Assembly: GCF_003610355.1 (NCBI RefSeq)
Contig: NZ_RAPY01000005.1
Location: 1-64,000 of the forward strand
Source: Sphingobacterium detergens
Lineage (GTDB): Bacteria; Bacteroidota; Bacteroidia; Sphingobacteriales; Sphingobacteriaceae
Direction: 5' to 3'
DNA: 64,000 nt
The notes below the pieces were generated by a model. It was not told the origin of the DNA. It saw nothing but the letters and a program-made list of their open reading frames with translations, and did no database searches. Each line of letters opens with the position of its first letter. Positions within the stretch are counted from its first letter, which is position 1. The translations under genes and the position numbers were made by a program. Shown piece after piece: positions 27,019 to 35,758 of this stretch.

Positions 27019-28614
27019 CTAATTATCTCTTAACGTAGTAAGATCTACTTTAGGTTGCGACAAATTCATATTCTTAATAGCCTTCTTGCATTCATCAACC
27101 ATTTCCTGCGTCATTGTATAGGTATACTTTCCATAATCATCATACTCCAATGTACCGATATAGAAGAAGCCATACTTATCAAAGAAATCCGTCAGATCTA
27201 TTTTAGCAACCTCACATGCTGTTTTAACAAAGTTTAATTGATGAACAGCTGGATTTCGCTCGCCCATCATCCTATCGGAACTCCAATCCGAACGCCCTCT
27301 TCGTGAAGGTCTAACGCTATTCTGTTGACGAAAAGCCTCAAACAAATCCGCATAAAAATCTGGGTGTTTTCCAATTCCCTCAAAATATAACTGTAATTGC
27401 CAGAAAGGGATCAAACGATTAAACACATCCGGATCGGATAAATAGGAAATTCTCTTCTCAATAATACTGGATTTGGCCTTTTCAAAGTTATCCTGCTCAG
27501 AAACCCGTGTTTTATTACCAAATGATCGTGTTACATATAAAGAAAACAGGTTATTGCTCACTTCACCAAGTCCACCCCAATTGAACATAGGTCGCGTTTG
27601 ATGGACATGTCCTACTTCATGGCTAAACCCCCAGCAGGGATCTCCTTTAATTACCGAAGCAGGATCGACAACCATACCCATCGCATAACCGACTTTGTCA
27701 CCCATATAGGCAACACCGTCCCCATCACGGAACATGTAGTAATTATAATTTACCCGTGCAAGGATGCGATTCTTAGGAATTTTTTTATATTTTTCCAAAC
27801 CCATCAATCGATGCTGTCTGAATACTAAAGAATCATAATTACTGATCAGTTCAACACCTCTCCCATAGGCATATTTCTTCATTGCCTCTATAGGATAAGC
27901 TGTTTGTATATGTTCGCCCTTTGCATCCATAATTGGAAAGACTGCATGATCAATCAGACTATCCCATTCTTTGTTCCCCTGTTTTTTTATATCAAAATAT
28001 CCATTTACCTGTCCTGTTGGAAAATGTACAGTAACAGGTTTTTCTTTTTCAGGTTGGTCAGAGAAATAATCGATATAAGCTAAACTTCCAAAATCGTTGA
28101 GCTGGATAATATTCACGCCATTATGCAGCCTAAATTCTTCCTTTTCTAATCCCCAGCCCTTCGGATCTTCTGTAGGTTTGGTCGGATCCGGAGCTTTACG
28201 CAACCAATTTGGCACCACTAGGTTGACTTCTTTCCCATTTGCAATCCCATCCACAATGACAATATGCCGCCCTTTTGGAAGGTATACCCCAGTTATATTC
28301 TCATACTTACTATAGCCATCACCAATACTCAACTGATGACCCAATGTCGATGGATTCAGTAAGGCAGAATAAGTCGCATATCTATATTCCTTATTATATT
28401 TGCCATCTAGCATAGCTAAGGCTACCCTGCGCAATGTGGTGTCACCAATCTGGTCGATCTGCTTTTTCTTAATACCTTTTTTTAATTTTAATGCGAATGC
28501 ATCTTCGAACACAGAAAGATCCGCATAGGTCTGCTTAAAATCCTGAGCAGATTGTGCCATTAGATTGGCACTCAACAATAGACCGGCCCCTAAGGCCATA
28601 AATTTATTTATCAT
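27019..28614 (-). CDS. M60-family metallopeptidase, secreted (no lipid anchor)
   Basis: This 531-residue protein has a standard signal peptide (MINKFMALGAGLLLSANLMAQ) and no lipobox, unlike the other M60 protein here. The zinc motif is HEVGH (332-336) with Glu351 fourteen residues on, the same spacing as in the paralog. The preceding segment YAMGMVVDPASVIKGDPCW and following EVSNNLFSLYVTRSFG match M60 peptidases. There is no discoidin domain at the C-terminus. It is bounded by terminators on both sides (28737-28788 and 26958-27002), so it should have its own promoter in 28615-28736, although I see no exact -7 box there. Confidence 0.82.
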   Translation of the reverse strand: MINKFMALGAGLLLSANLMAQSAQDFKQTYADLSVFEDAFALKLKKGIKKKQIDQIGDTTLRRVALAMLDGKYNKEYRYATYSALLNPSTLGHQLSIGDGYSKYENITGVYLPKGRHIVIVDGIANGKEVNLVVPNWLRKAPDPTKPTEDPKGWGLEKEEFRLHNGVNIIQLNDFGSLAYIDYFSDQPEKEKPVTVHFPTGQVNGYFDIKKQGNKEWDSLIDHAVFPIMDAKGEHIQTAYPIEAMKKYAYGRGVELISNYDSLVFRQHRLMGLEKYKKIPKNRILARVNYNYYMFRDGDGVAYMGDKVGYAMGMVVDPASVIKGDPCWGFSHEVGHVHQTRPMFNWGGLGEVSNNLFSLYVTRSFGNKTRVSEQDNFEKAKSSIIEKRISYLSDPDVFNRLIPFWQLQLYFEGIGKHPDFYADLFEAFRQQNSVRPSRRGRSDWSSDRMMGERNPAVHQLNFVKTACEVAKIDLTDFFDKYGFFYIGTLEYDDYGKYTYTMTQEMVDECKKAIKNMNLSQPKVDLTTLRDN

Positions 28615-28736
28615 ATCGATGATTATTTTGGTTATATCTTTAATTTAGCCATTAACTGGTATACATCTAATTTGTTCAATTTTCTATTCAACAGATCTAA
28701 AATCTACATTGTTCAACCACATAAAAAACAATGATT

Positions 28737-28788
28737 CTATTATATGAAAAGGAGGTATACAAAAGCACACCTCCTTTTCATATAATAG
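28737..28788 (-). terminator. Very strong terminator with a perfect 20-bp stem
   Basis: Arms 28737-28756 and 28769-28788 are exactly complementary over 20 bp, with a 12-base loop. The stem includes AAAAGGAGG/CCTCCTTTT. On the minus strand the stem is followed by a T-rich tail (TTGTTTTTTATG). It lies 10 bp after the stop codon of the DUF5007-like gene and ends the first SusC-led operon. Confidence 0.85.
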
Positions 28789-28798
28789 CATATGATAA

Positions 28799-29794
28799 CT
28801 AATTCACCCTTGTCACCTGCGGAACTATAACCTCCACTTGATATGTCCCTGGGACAAATGCTTGAAAAGAAAATCTCGCATTACATGAATAAGTATTATA
28901 AGGCAAGTCTAGACTATCATCAAATTTAACATAAGGCGCTGGAATTCGGTAATAATAATTAAACCCGTTGCCCAATGACACCAATGGGAAAGGCAACACA
29001 CCATAAACAAACTCCATCCGATCATCAAATAACGTAGTTGAAATGGAGTAATCTTGCATTGTCTGTAAAAAGCCTCCGGCGGTCCCCGAATTCGGACGTC
29101 TCGCTATTTCACCTTTTTTAGGATTAAATGGAAGACCGTTTTTATCAACTATTTTCACAACGACTTTATTTTCTCCAAGTCCCAAATAAGTCACTTTAAT
29201 ATGGCTCGCATTGCTTGGGATAGATTTCGTGGTCGTTTCCGCCCCCACCTTCATAGCAACAGTAGATCTAACAGCCGGGACATCGAAGTAAGGCGCCTCA
29301 ACCAGTGAAAACTCACCGATCGCTGGGTATACTCTGGTTCCAACCGCATTTTTTATTTCGAGATCAAAAACATAGTTACCCTTTGGAAGCTTCAGGGTAT
29401 TTGGAGTTGCCTCAACTGCTCCTGAAAATTTATTTATACTTAAAGCCGCCATTACAGTATCTTTTTGTTTTGCAGCAATCAAATCCAATGTAGTATCCAC
29501 TTTAGAATCGTATAGTTTTTTCCAGATTTTAATAGGAAATGTTTGTAAGAAAATATCTGTTACATCCTTCCCTGTTTCTTTCTGATATACTTTCAACAAT
29601 TTGACTTCAATAGGCTTGCTAGAGCCTGCAGGATTTATTGCTGTTGAAACCGTAGATCTTCCCATTTGAATTTCTATAGGGAGCGTTTCATAACGTATAA
29701 TGTCGCTCAAGTTACCTTCTGGTATTTTTTTACATCCTACTAGGGCAAGTGCCACAAGTCCGATAGTATATATTAATTTACTTTTCATAGTCAT
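28799..29794 (-). CDS. DUF5007-like lipoprotein, module 1
   Basis: This 331-residue lipoprotein has lipobox ALVGC (about residue 21). It is only distantly like the protein at 20251, sharing the FPIKIWKKLYDSK region (compare FPVKIWTMAYSGE), the NYVFDLEIKNAVG block and the same genomic slot after FAS1. Its start ATG overlaps the FAS1 stop as TAATG, indicating translational coupling. A second ATG two codons later could also be used. No catalytic motif. It is the last gene before the 20-bp terminator. A surface binding role is inferred from position only. Confidence 0.5.
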   Translation of the reverse strand: MTMKSKLIYTIGLVALALVGCKKIPEGNLSDIIRYETLPIEIQMGRSTVSTAINPAGSSKPIEVKLLKVYQKETGKDVTDIFLQTFPIKIWKKLYDSKVDTTLDLIAAKQKDTVMAALSINKFSGAVEATPNTLKLPKGNYVFDLEIKNAVGTRVYPAIGEFSLVEAPYFDVPAVRSTVAMKVGAETTTKSIPSNASHIKVTYLGLGENKVVVKIVDKNGLPFNPKKGEIARRPNSGTAGGFLQTMQDYSISTTLFDDRMEFVYGVLPFPLVSLGNGFNYYYRIPAPYVKFDDSLDLPYNTYSCNARFSFQAFVPGTYQVEVIVPQVTRVN

Positions 29795-30480
29795 TAACGA
29801 TAATAGAATAAAACATGTGAATTACTTAATACATGTACCACACCTGTAGTCGTCTGCGCATTAGAAGTTTGGACTAATGTACGGCTACCAACAGGTGGAA
29901 CAATTGATTTCACATCAAAAACATCACCAATAGTCTGATACAGATAGGTAAACAATACTACCCTTGGAATTACAGTAGAGTTTTCATTATAACCCAATGC
30001 AGGATCTCGTGTTTCTTCATACGAAATGATAAAATTGCCTCCTTTATTATTTTTATATTTTTTACCTGCAGCTATTAGTCTATCATTTGTCAATTGTTCT
30101 TTTGTGATATACATATCAATAGAATCTGCAAATCGTCCCAATTCATATTTCATAATTGAGTCTACTGTCCACATTTTTTTGGGGTCTACTTTTTGAACTT
30201 GTTTCGTCCGAGCCTGCACATAGTTATAAACATCATAATCTGTTGGCGCAAAAAAAGTAATGCCCTGCGCATTGATCTTATCCTTCACACCCGCCTTATC
30301 GATCAGCATTAGTACCGTATCAAAAACGCCATATTTGTTGCTCTTCATCCAATCATAGGTAGTCATATTAATCTTTGGATTATGGAGGTCACCACCAACA
30401 AAATAATCGTTCTTTTTGCATGAACTAATAGCTACTATAATTCCCAATAGGCAAGCTATATTTACAATAATTTTTTTCAT
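29794..30480 (-). CDS. FAS1 (fasciclin-like) lipoprotein, module 1
   Basis: I start at 30480 (MKKIIVNIACLLGIIVAISSC), since the longer frame from 30567 overlaps SusD and hides the signal. Lipobox AISSC (Cys21) is followed by KKND. The FAS1 blocks are GITFFAPTDYDVYNYV and the closing TGVVHVLSNSHVLFYY. It begins 11 bp beyond SusD, exactly the arrangement of the other two FAS1 genes of the locus. Confidence 0.78.
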   Translation of the reverse strand: MKKIIVNIACLLGIIVAISSCKKNDYFVGGDLHNPKINMTTYDWMKSNKYGVFDTVLMLIDKAGVKDKINAQGITFFAPTDYDVYNYVQARTKQVQKVDPKKMWTVDSIMKYELGRFADSIDMYITKEQLTNDRLIAAGKKYKNNKGGNFIISYEETRDPALGYNENSTVIPRVVLFTYLYQTIGDVFDVKSIVPPVGSRTLVQTSNAQTTTGVVHVLSNSHVLFYYR

Positions 30481-30491
30481 GATTTCTCTAA

Positions 30492-31940
30492 TTAATGATT
30501 TTTCCACCACGGATTCTGCGTCAACAATTCGTTCTGAGGCAATAAGTTGCGCATATCCAATGGCCAATAGTATCCTTTGTTAGCAATTCTATCTGCCGAA
30601 TAATAAGCCGAATATTCATCAAGTTGCTCAAACATATTCATCCGAATCAAATCAAATTGAATGACCCCTTCTCCAATGAGCTCCCTTCTCCGTTCTCTGA
30701 ATATTTCTTTAAACAATTCTTCACCAGAAACTTGTATCTCCTTGAGCCCTGCTCGCTTTCTAATTGTATTTAGGTCATTTAATGCCAATGCTGCCTTACC
30801 ATTCTTATAATAAGCCTCTGCTCTCAATAAAATAATATCTGCAAGACGAATTAATACCAGATTATTACTAACCGCGTACTTCCCTTCTCTATACTCGACA
30901 ACGTGATCATATTTGCGAATAGTTTTCACCTGCGCATTATCTGGGAACGGCATTGACATGGAATCTAATCTTGCTTCAGGCTCATCAAACTCTGTTTCAA
31001 GAAATTCTGATTCAATCTTCCACACGGAACCACTGCCTTTACCTGGGATACTGGCACTTGACAAAAATCTACTAAAGAAATCTTCAGTGAATTCATTTCC
31101 ACTCTCACTATACAGCATATTCAATTCAAAGATCGACTCTTTAGAATTACCCTGCCATATCTTGCGATAATCTTTGACGTCTTCTAAAGCATATCCAAGT
31201 TTTAACGTCTCGTTCGCGTACTTTTCAGCATTAACATAATCGTGTTCCCAAGCACAAACCTCTGCCATCAAGGCATTGGCCGCTCCTTTAGAGGCAAAAC
31301 TCTTCGTTGAATTTTGCTGAAGGTTAGCTATGGCATATAATAAATCTTCCTTACAAAACGCCAAAGTCTCTTTTTCTGGCGTTCTGGTCATATCGGGGAT
31401 ATTTTGGGGATCTTTAAAAGTCTCTTTGACCAATAGCACATCCCCCCAAACACGCTGCATATAGAAATAGGTGTATGCCCTTAAGAATCGAGCATTTGAA
31501 ATATAGCCCTTCTTCTCTTCTTCCCCACCTTCAAACAATTTGATATCCATCGCCTCGGCTTGCTCAACAATTAAATTACATTGATTAATCACACCATAGA
31601 AACGTGTCCAGTTCCACAAACTACCTTCCAGGTAAGGAGCATAACTAAATTTATAGCCTCCTGACCTTGAGAAGTCATTCATATTCCAATCATCAGTTCC
31701 AGGGTGTACTATTCCGGACGCAATATCGCCGAATATAAAGTAAGATCGATCTGCCCGGAGTGAATTGCGTAATAGCGCATACGCACCCAAAGTTGCCCTA
31801 TTCACATTTTCTCCATCTTTCCAAAACACCTCGTCATACGTACTATTTTCTGGCTTCAAATCGAGATATTTCGAACAAGAGGAATTAAAAAATATGAGGC
31901 TCGACATCCCGATTAACGATAATATATATTTAAATTTCAT
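30492..31940 (-). CDS. SusD/RagB-family nutrient-binding lipoprotein, module 1
   Basis: This 482-residue protein has lipobox FNSSC (Cys22). It shows KYLDLKPENSTYDEVFWKDG, the helical block NARFLRAYTYFYMQRVWGDVLLV, and the C-terminal VLIRLADIILLRAEAYYKNG, LNTIRKRAGLKEI and KEIFRERRRELIGEGVIQFDLIRMN. All family signatures are present. It lies 11 bp downstream of SusC module 1. Confidence 0.93.
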   Translation of the reverse strand: MKFKYILSLIGMSSLIFFNSSCSKYLDLKPENSTYDEVFWKDGENVNRATLGAYALLRNSLRADRSYFIFGDIASGIVHPGTDDWNMNDFSRSGGYKFSYAPYLEGSLWNWTRFYGVINQCNLIVEQAEAMDIKLFEGGEEEKKGYISNARFLRAYTYFYMQRVWGDVLLVKETFKDPQNIPDMTRTPEKETLAFCKEDLLYAIANLQQNSTKSFASKGAANALMAEVCAWEHDYVNAEKYANETLKLGYALEDVKDYRKIWQGNSKESIFELNMLYSESGNEFTEDFFSRFLSSASIPGKGSGSVWKIESEFLETEFDEPEARLDSMSMPFPDNAQVKTIRKYDHVVEYREGKYAVSNNLVLIRLADIILLRAEAYYKNGKAALALNDLNTIRKRAGLKEIQVSGEELFKEIFRERRRELIGEGVIQFDLIRMNMFEQLDEYSAYYSADRIANKGYYWPLDMRNLLPQNELLTQNPWWKNH

Positions 31941-31951
31941 TTTGATCGCTT

Positions 31952-34900
31952 TTAAAAGTTAACTTCTAAACCAATTGTATATTTTCTAGGTAAAGGATAC
32001 GCTCCACCACTGTACTCACCCTGAGGCGTTACCAATTCAGCATCGGGTACAGAAGCTTTCTGAAACGTGTGAAGATTATCCAGCATACCGTAGAATCTAA
32101 TATTTCGTGCACCTATTTTTAACCTTTCTACGATATGTTTTGGCAGAAGATATCCAACAGAGATTGTTTTGATTTTGAAATAGGTTCCATTTTCATTAAA
32201 CATAGTACTAAATGGAAGGTATTGATAGAAATAACTTCCGTAGGGAGATATCGATGGAAAATTCGCTTGATAATTAGGATCTTTGGCCTTTTCTGGAGTC
32301 CAGTAATCCAGACCTTCTAAGTCAGGCAACCTATTATTGGTGAATTTAGTTACATTTCCACCAATAGCATTGAACTGGTTACTTTTTAAGTTATTAATAA
32401 TATCACGACCAATCGTAAAGGTATTTAACATACTGATCGAAAAACCTTTGTATATAAACTCATTATACAGACCACCTGTAATACGTGGATTAGGATTACC
32501 TGTCAACATTAAGTCACCGTCTGCAGCCCCTTTATCCTCATCGCTCCACGTATCCCAATCTTGATTTACATCTGTCCAAATCGGATAGCCCGGTTTAACA
32601 GGGTAATTTCCTTTAAAAACAGTGAGCGGTTTTCCTGTTACCGGATTTACAGGGATCTGATCCTGATGTGAATATACGCCTTGATACAACATTTGAGCCC
32701 AGCGATATATCGGGCTACCTACCGTGTACAATAACTGTTGATTATATCCCCTAGAGTCTGCATAGAAACTACGGTCGCCAAATGGCAATGAACCAATTCT
32801 ATTTTTATTAAAAGTCATGTTTAGGTTTGTATTCCATTGCAATGCACTTGTCTTAGATAAATTTTTAGTCATAATAGTCAGGTCAATACCTTCATTATAA
32901 ACTGACATTGGAACATTAAACGATAACTTTGTGTAACCGGTGTAGTACGGGAATGAAAATCCCATAATTGGGTCCTTAAGCACCTTTCTATAGGCATCGA
33001 ACGTTACAGTTAGACGATCATTGAAAAGTCCTAAGTCGAATCCAATATTTGTTTGCTCTGATTTATTCCAGGTCAAATTCTTTAAAGTCAATGGCTTGGC
33101 AAATGATGGCACAGCGAATGTTGTACCATTGTAAGTATCGGATGACAATGCCCAAACATTATATGGTGCATAAAAATCCTCAGGTAGTACACCTGACCTT
33201 CCCCAGCTCCCTCTTAATTTAAACAGGTTAACCCAGTCAAATTTTTCCATAAAACTCTCATCGGAAATAACCCAAGCTCCAGACAATGCAGGAAAAGATC
33301 CCCACTTAGTATTGACGCCAAATCTTGAAGATGCGTCTGCACGCCAAGATGCATTGAAAATATAACGTGACTTATAATCATAAGAAAACTGTCCCATATA
33401 GGATAGAAGTCCAGACTCAACTTTATTGGTACTTGCGATTAAGTCCTTAGTCGCAACACCTTGGATGACATGAATATCGTCTGTAGGCAGATTAAACCCT
33501 TCCGTTTTGTGAGATAGCTGTTTATCATATTGAAAGGACTGTAATGCCGTTAAATTAATTGTATGTTTATCGTTAAATGTTTTGATATAATTCAGAACGT
33601 TCGCGATATTATAGGTATATGCATTTCTGCCAGTTGATGCAGCATAATTGATTCCCTGATTAAGTTCTCTAGGTTGAAATTGGTTTCTACTATCGAGATT
33701 TGCTTGTACAGACCCCTCCAATGAGTATTGCAAGCCATCAATAATGTCTACATAGGTTTTTGAGAATATATTGATATTATCGGTCTGATTATCATCTTTC
33801 AATTTATCATATTGACCCAGATAGAAATCATAATCCGCTTGGCCAAGACCAACAAAAGAAGAAGGCATCTCTCCCTGGTTAACAGGAACAACTTGATCAA
33901 TACCTCTACCGAGTCCACGTTTGCGGTTAATCCTTGCTGCTGATACCATAAAATCCGATTTGATAATTGGTGAGAGCGTGAATCCAAAGTTTCCTCTAAT
34001 TGAATAGCGTTTAAAACCAGTGTTACGGACAACACCGTCTTCGTTATAATATCCAGCAGACAATCTATAGTTAACCGACTCACTTCCACCAGAAATACTC
34101 GCATCAGCATTATCGATATTGCCCGTGGTATAAAATAGGTCCTGCCAATCCGTAGCATTATTATAGCTACTGTTTAAACTATCTGTCAAAGGCTGTGTAA
34201 ATCCACCCATTTGACTCCAAGAAGCATATTGGCTTAGAATATCCATCTTTGTCCGTCTTTCAGCAGCACCACCTAGTGTTCTCTGCAACTGAGGGCGCTC
34301 TGTAATTCCTCTGTAATAAGAAGCTCGGATAGATGGAATTCCCACCCGGCCTCGTTTCGTCTTAATTACAATTACACCATTCGCCCCGCGAGAACCCCAT
34401 ACTGCTGTTGCTGCCGCATCTTTCTGGACGACAATACTTTCAATATCATTGATATTAATACCAGCGATATAATTTGTTCCTGTCGCAGAAGAACCACCTA
34501 AATCAGACACAGATAATGGCATACCATCAATAATATATAATGGAGAGCTCATGGTATTTGCCAGGTCGACTTCAGAATTTAGATCTGGAGATATTGTCGT
34601 ATTTCCACGAACGGTGAAAGTATTCCTTGCTCCAGGCTCACCTGTAAAGTTTTGAATATTGACCCCTGCTACGCGTCCTTGTAACAGACTTTCGAAACTT
34701 GGCGCAGGCAGATCTTCAATGGACTTGCCCGAAATCACTTGGACAGCACTGGTTGTCTTTTTGACCGATTGTTTTTGATACCCGACAACAACAACTTCAC
34801 CCAATGATGAATCGTCACTCGAAAGGACCACCGACGGAGCTTGCTGCGTTGTAACCCGAACTTCTTGCTTTTTATAGCCGACACCAGAATAAACCAATGT

Positions 34901-35104
34901 AATTGGAAGGCTTTTTACGGATAAGGTGAACGAACCTTGCTGGTTCGTCGACGCTTGATTTGTTGTACCTCGTTCGGTGACGGTCATGCCCGCCAACGGT
35001 TGCCCTTTGCCACCTCGAACGATCCCCTCCACTGGGATTGATTGACCGAAAACATGGAAATAAGACAACAACACGAGAGTAATCATAGGTAGGATTCTCT
35101 TCAT
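31952..35104 (-). CDS. SusC/RagA-family TonB-linked outer-membrane transporter, module 1
   Basis: This 1050-residue protein has a signal peptide ending HVFGQ (about residue 21). A carboxypeptidase-like domain follows (VEGIVRGGKGQPLAGMTV, about 25-95), then LGEVVVVGYQKQ, the plug (FESLLQGRVAGVNIQNFTGEPG, YIIDGMPLSVSD, VWGSRGANGVIVIKTKRG) and a barrel ending KYTIGLEVNF. It heads a five-gene unit (SusC, SusD, FAS1, DUF5007-like; the M60 gene follows after a terminator). A perfect operator palindrome lies 109 bp upstream. The substrate is unknown but presumably processed by the neighbouring peptidases. Confidence 0.94.
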   Translation of the reverse strand: MKRILPMITLVLLSYFHVFGQSIPVEGIVRGGKGQPLAGMTVTERGTTNQASTNQQGSFTLSVKSLPITLVYSGVGYKKQEVRVTTQQAPSVVLSSDDSSLGEVVVVGYQKQSVKKTTSAVQVISGKSIEDLPAPSFESLLQGRVAGVNIQNFTGEPGARNTFTVRGNTTISPDLNSEVDLANTMSSPLYIIDGMPLSVSDLGGSSATGTNYIAGININDIESIVVQKDAAATAVWGSRGANGVIVIKTKRGRVGIPSIRASYYRGITERPQLQRTLGGAAERRTKMDILSQYASWSQMGGFTQPLTDSLNSSYNNATDWQDLFYTTGNIDNADASISGGSESVNYRLSAGYYNEDGVVRNTGFKRYSIRGNFGFTLSPIIKSDFMVSAARINRKRGLGRGIDQVVPVNQGEMPSSFVGLGQADYDFYLGQYDKLKDDNQTDNINIFSKTYVDIIDGLQYSLEGSVQANLDSRNQFQPRELNQGINYAASTGRNAYTYNIANVLNYIKTFNDKHTINLTALQSFQYDKQLSHKTEGFNLPTDDIHVIQGVATKDLIASTNKVESGLLSYMGQFSYDYKSRYIFNASWRADASSRFGVNTKWGSFPALSGAWVISDESFMEKFDWVNLFKLRGSWGRSGVLPEDFYAPYNVWALSSDTYNGTTFAVPSFAKPLTLKNLTWNKSEQTNIGFDLGLFNDRLTVTFDAYRKVLKDPIMGFSFPYYTGYTKLSFNVPMSVYNEGIDLTIMTKNLSKTSALQWNTNLNMTFNKNRIGSLPFGDRSFYADSRGYNQQLLYTVGSPIYRWAQMLYQGVYSHQDQIPVNPVTGKPLTVFKGNYPVKPGYPIWTDVNQDWDTWSDEDKGAADGDLMLTGNPNPRITGGLYNEFIYKGFSISMLNTFTIGRDIINNLKSNQFNAIGGNVTKFTNNRLPDLEGLDYWTPEKAKDPNYQANFPSISPYGSYFYQYLPFSTMFNENGTYFKIKTISVGYLLPKHIVERLKIGARNIRFYGMLDNLHTFQKASVPDAELVTPQGEYSGGAYPLPRKYTIGLEVNF

Positions 35105-35212
35105 ATTAATTTAGTGTTAGTGCTAGTGAAGGTAGATCAAAAATTTTAGTCACACAAAAATTACGTGACAATAAAATAATAATTACGACATATTTTATCA
35201 TATAAAACATCT

Positions 35213-35245
35213 CAATCGATTGCGTAAAATTCACGCAATCGATTG
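35213..35245 (-). promoter_or_regulatory. Perfect 13-bp inverted-repeat operator upstream of SusC module 1
   Basis: CAATCGATTGCGT (35213-35225) and its exact complement ACGCAATCGATTG (35233-35245) are separated by AAAATTC. Each arm itself contains the CG-centred palindrome CAATCGATTG, with centres 23 bp apart. The right arm and its flank (16 bases) are identical to 1582-1597. This is the best copy of the shared motif and argues for a common regulator of the three operons. Confidence 0.65.
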
Positions 35246-35391
35246 ATTAAAATACAATACAAAAGTGCTATATAATGAGATACAATTAAAAATAACCCAT
35301 TTCACTAAGGATAATTAACACAAAAAGCTATCTGCAAAAAGAAAGAAAGAAAGGGATAAAAATAAATACTATATTTAACTATTAGGACAAC

Positions 35392-35676
35392 ATGAAGAAC
35401 TCCAAACTAGCTCGTGATTTTAAAATTAAAATAGAAATCTTTAAAAATACACCTTATTTCAGATCAATTAAATACGGAAAAATCGAAATTCAACGAAATT
35501 TAAAGAGCAAATCATATCTTGGTAAGAATCATACCATAATTACCAAGATTGTTCCTAAAAACACAGCATGGCTAGGCAAATTACTTCTGACAGGAACACA
35601 AGGTACTACTGGCTTCACACAAATTGCATCGCTCAATCAAAATGCGGCAGTTCAAGTTCGCTGTTTGAAAAAATAA
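35392..35676 (+). CDS. Small Lys-rich protein of unknown function
   Basis: This is a 94-residue frame with AGGACAAC immediately ahead of its ATG and a hairpin terminator 27 bp after its stop, which together support a real gene. The protein is basic (many K and R), with no signal peptide or membrane segment and a Thr/Gly-rich middle (LLLTGTQGTTGFTQ). I do not recognise a family. It is transcribed divergently from the SusC operon and convergently with lepB. It could be a nucleic-acid-binding or toxin-like small protein, but nothing in the sequence settles this. Confidence 0.4.
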   Translation: MKNSKLARDFKIKIEIFKNTPYFRSIKYGKIEIQRNLKSKSYLGKNHTIITKIVPKNTAWLGKLLLTGTQGTTGFTQIASLNQNAAVQVRCLKK

Positions 35677-35702
35677 ACAAGTAGAAAAAGCAATATAAAT
35701 AG

Positions 35703-35734
35703 AAAGGGGATGGTCCTGTACGACCATCCCCTTT
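35703..35734. terminator. Bidirectional terminator between the small gene and lepB
   Basis: AAAGGGGATGGTC (35703-35715) pairs perfectly with 35722-35734 around a CTGTAC loop. The plus-strand side ends in TTTTCC. It serves the 35392 gene on the plus strand and lies 25 bp beyond the lepB stop on the minus strand. Confidence 0.75.
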
Positions 35735-35758
35735 TCCTTGCACTTTATTTTTGTCCAT

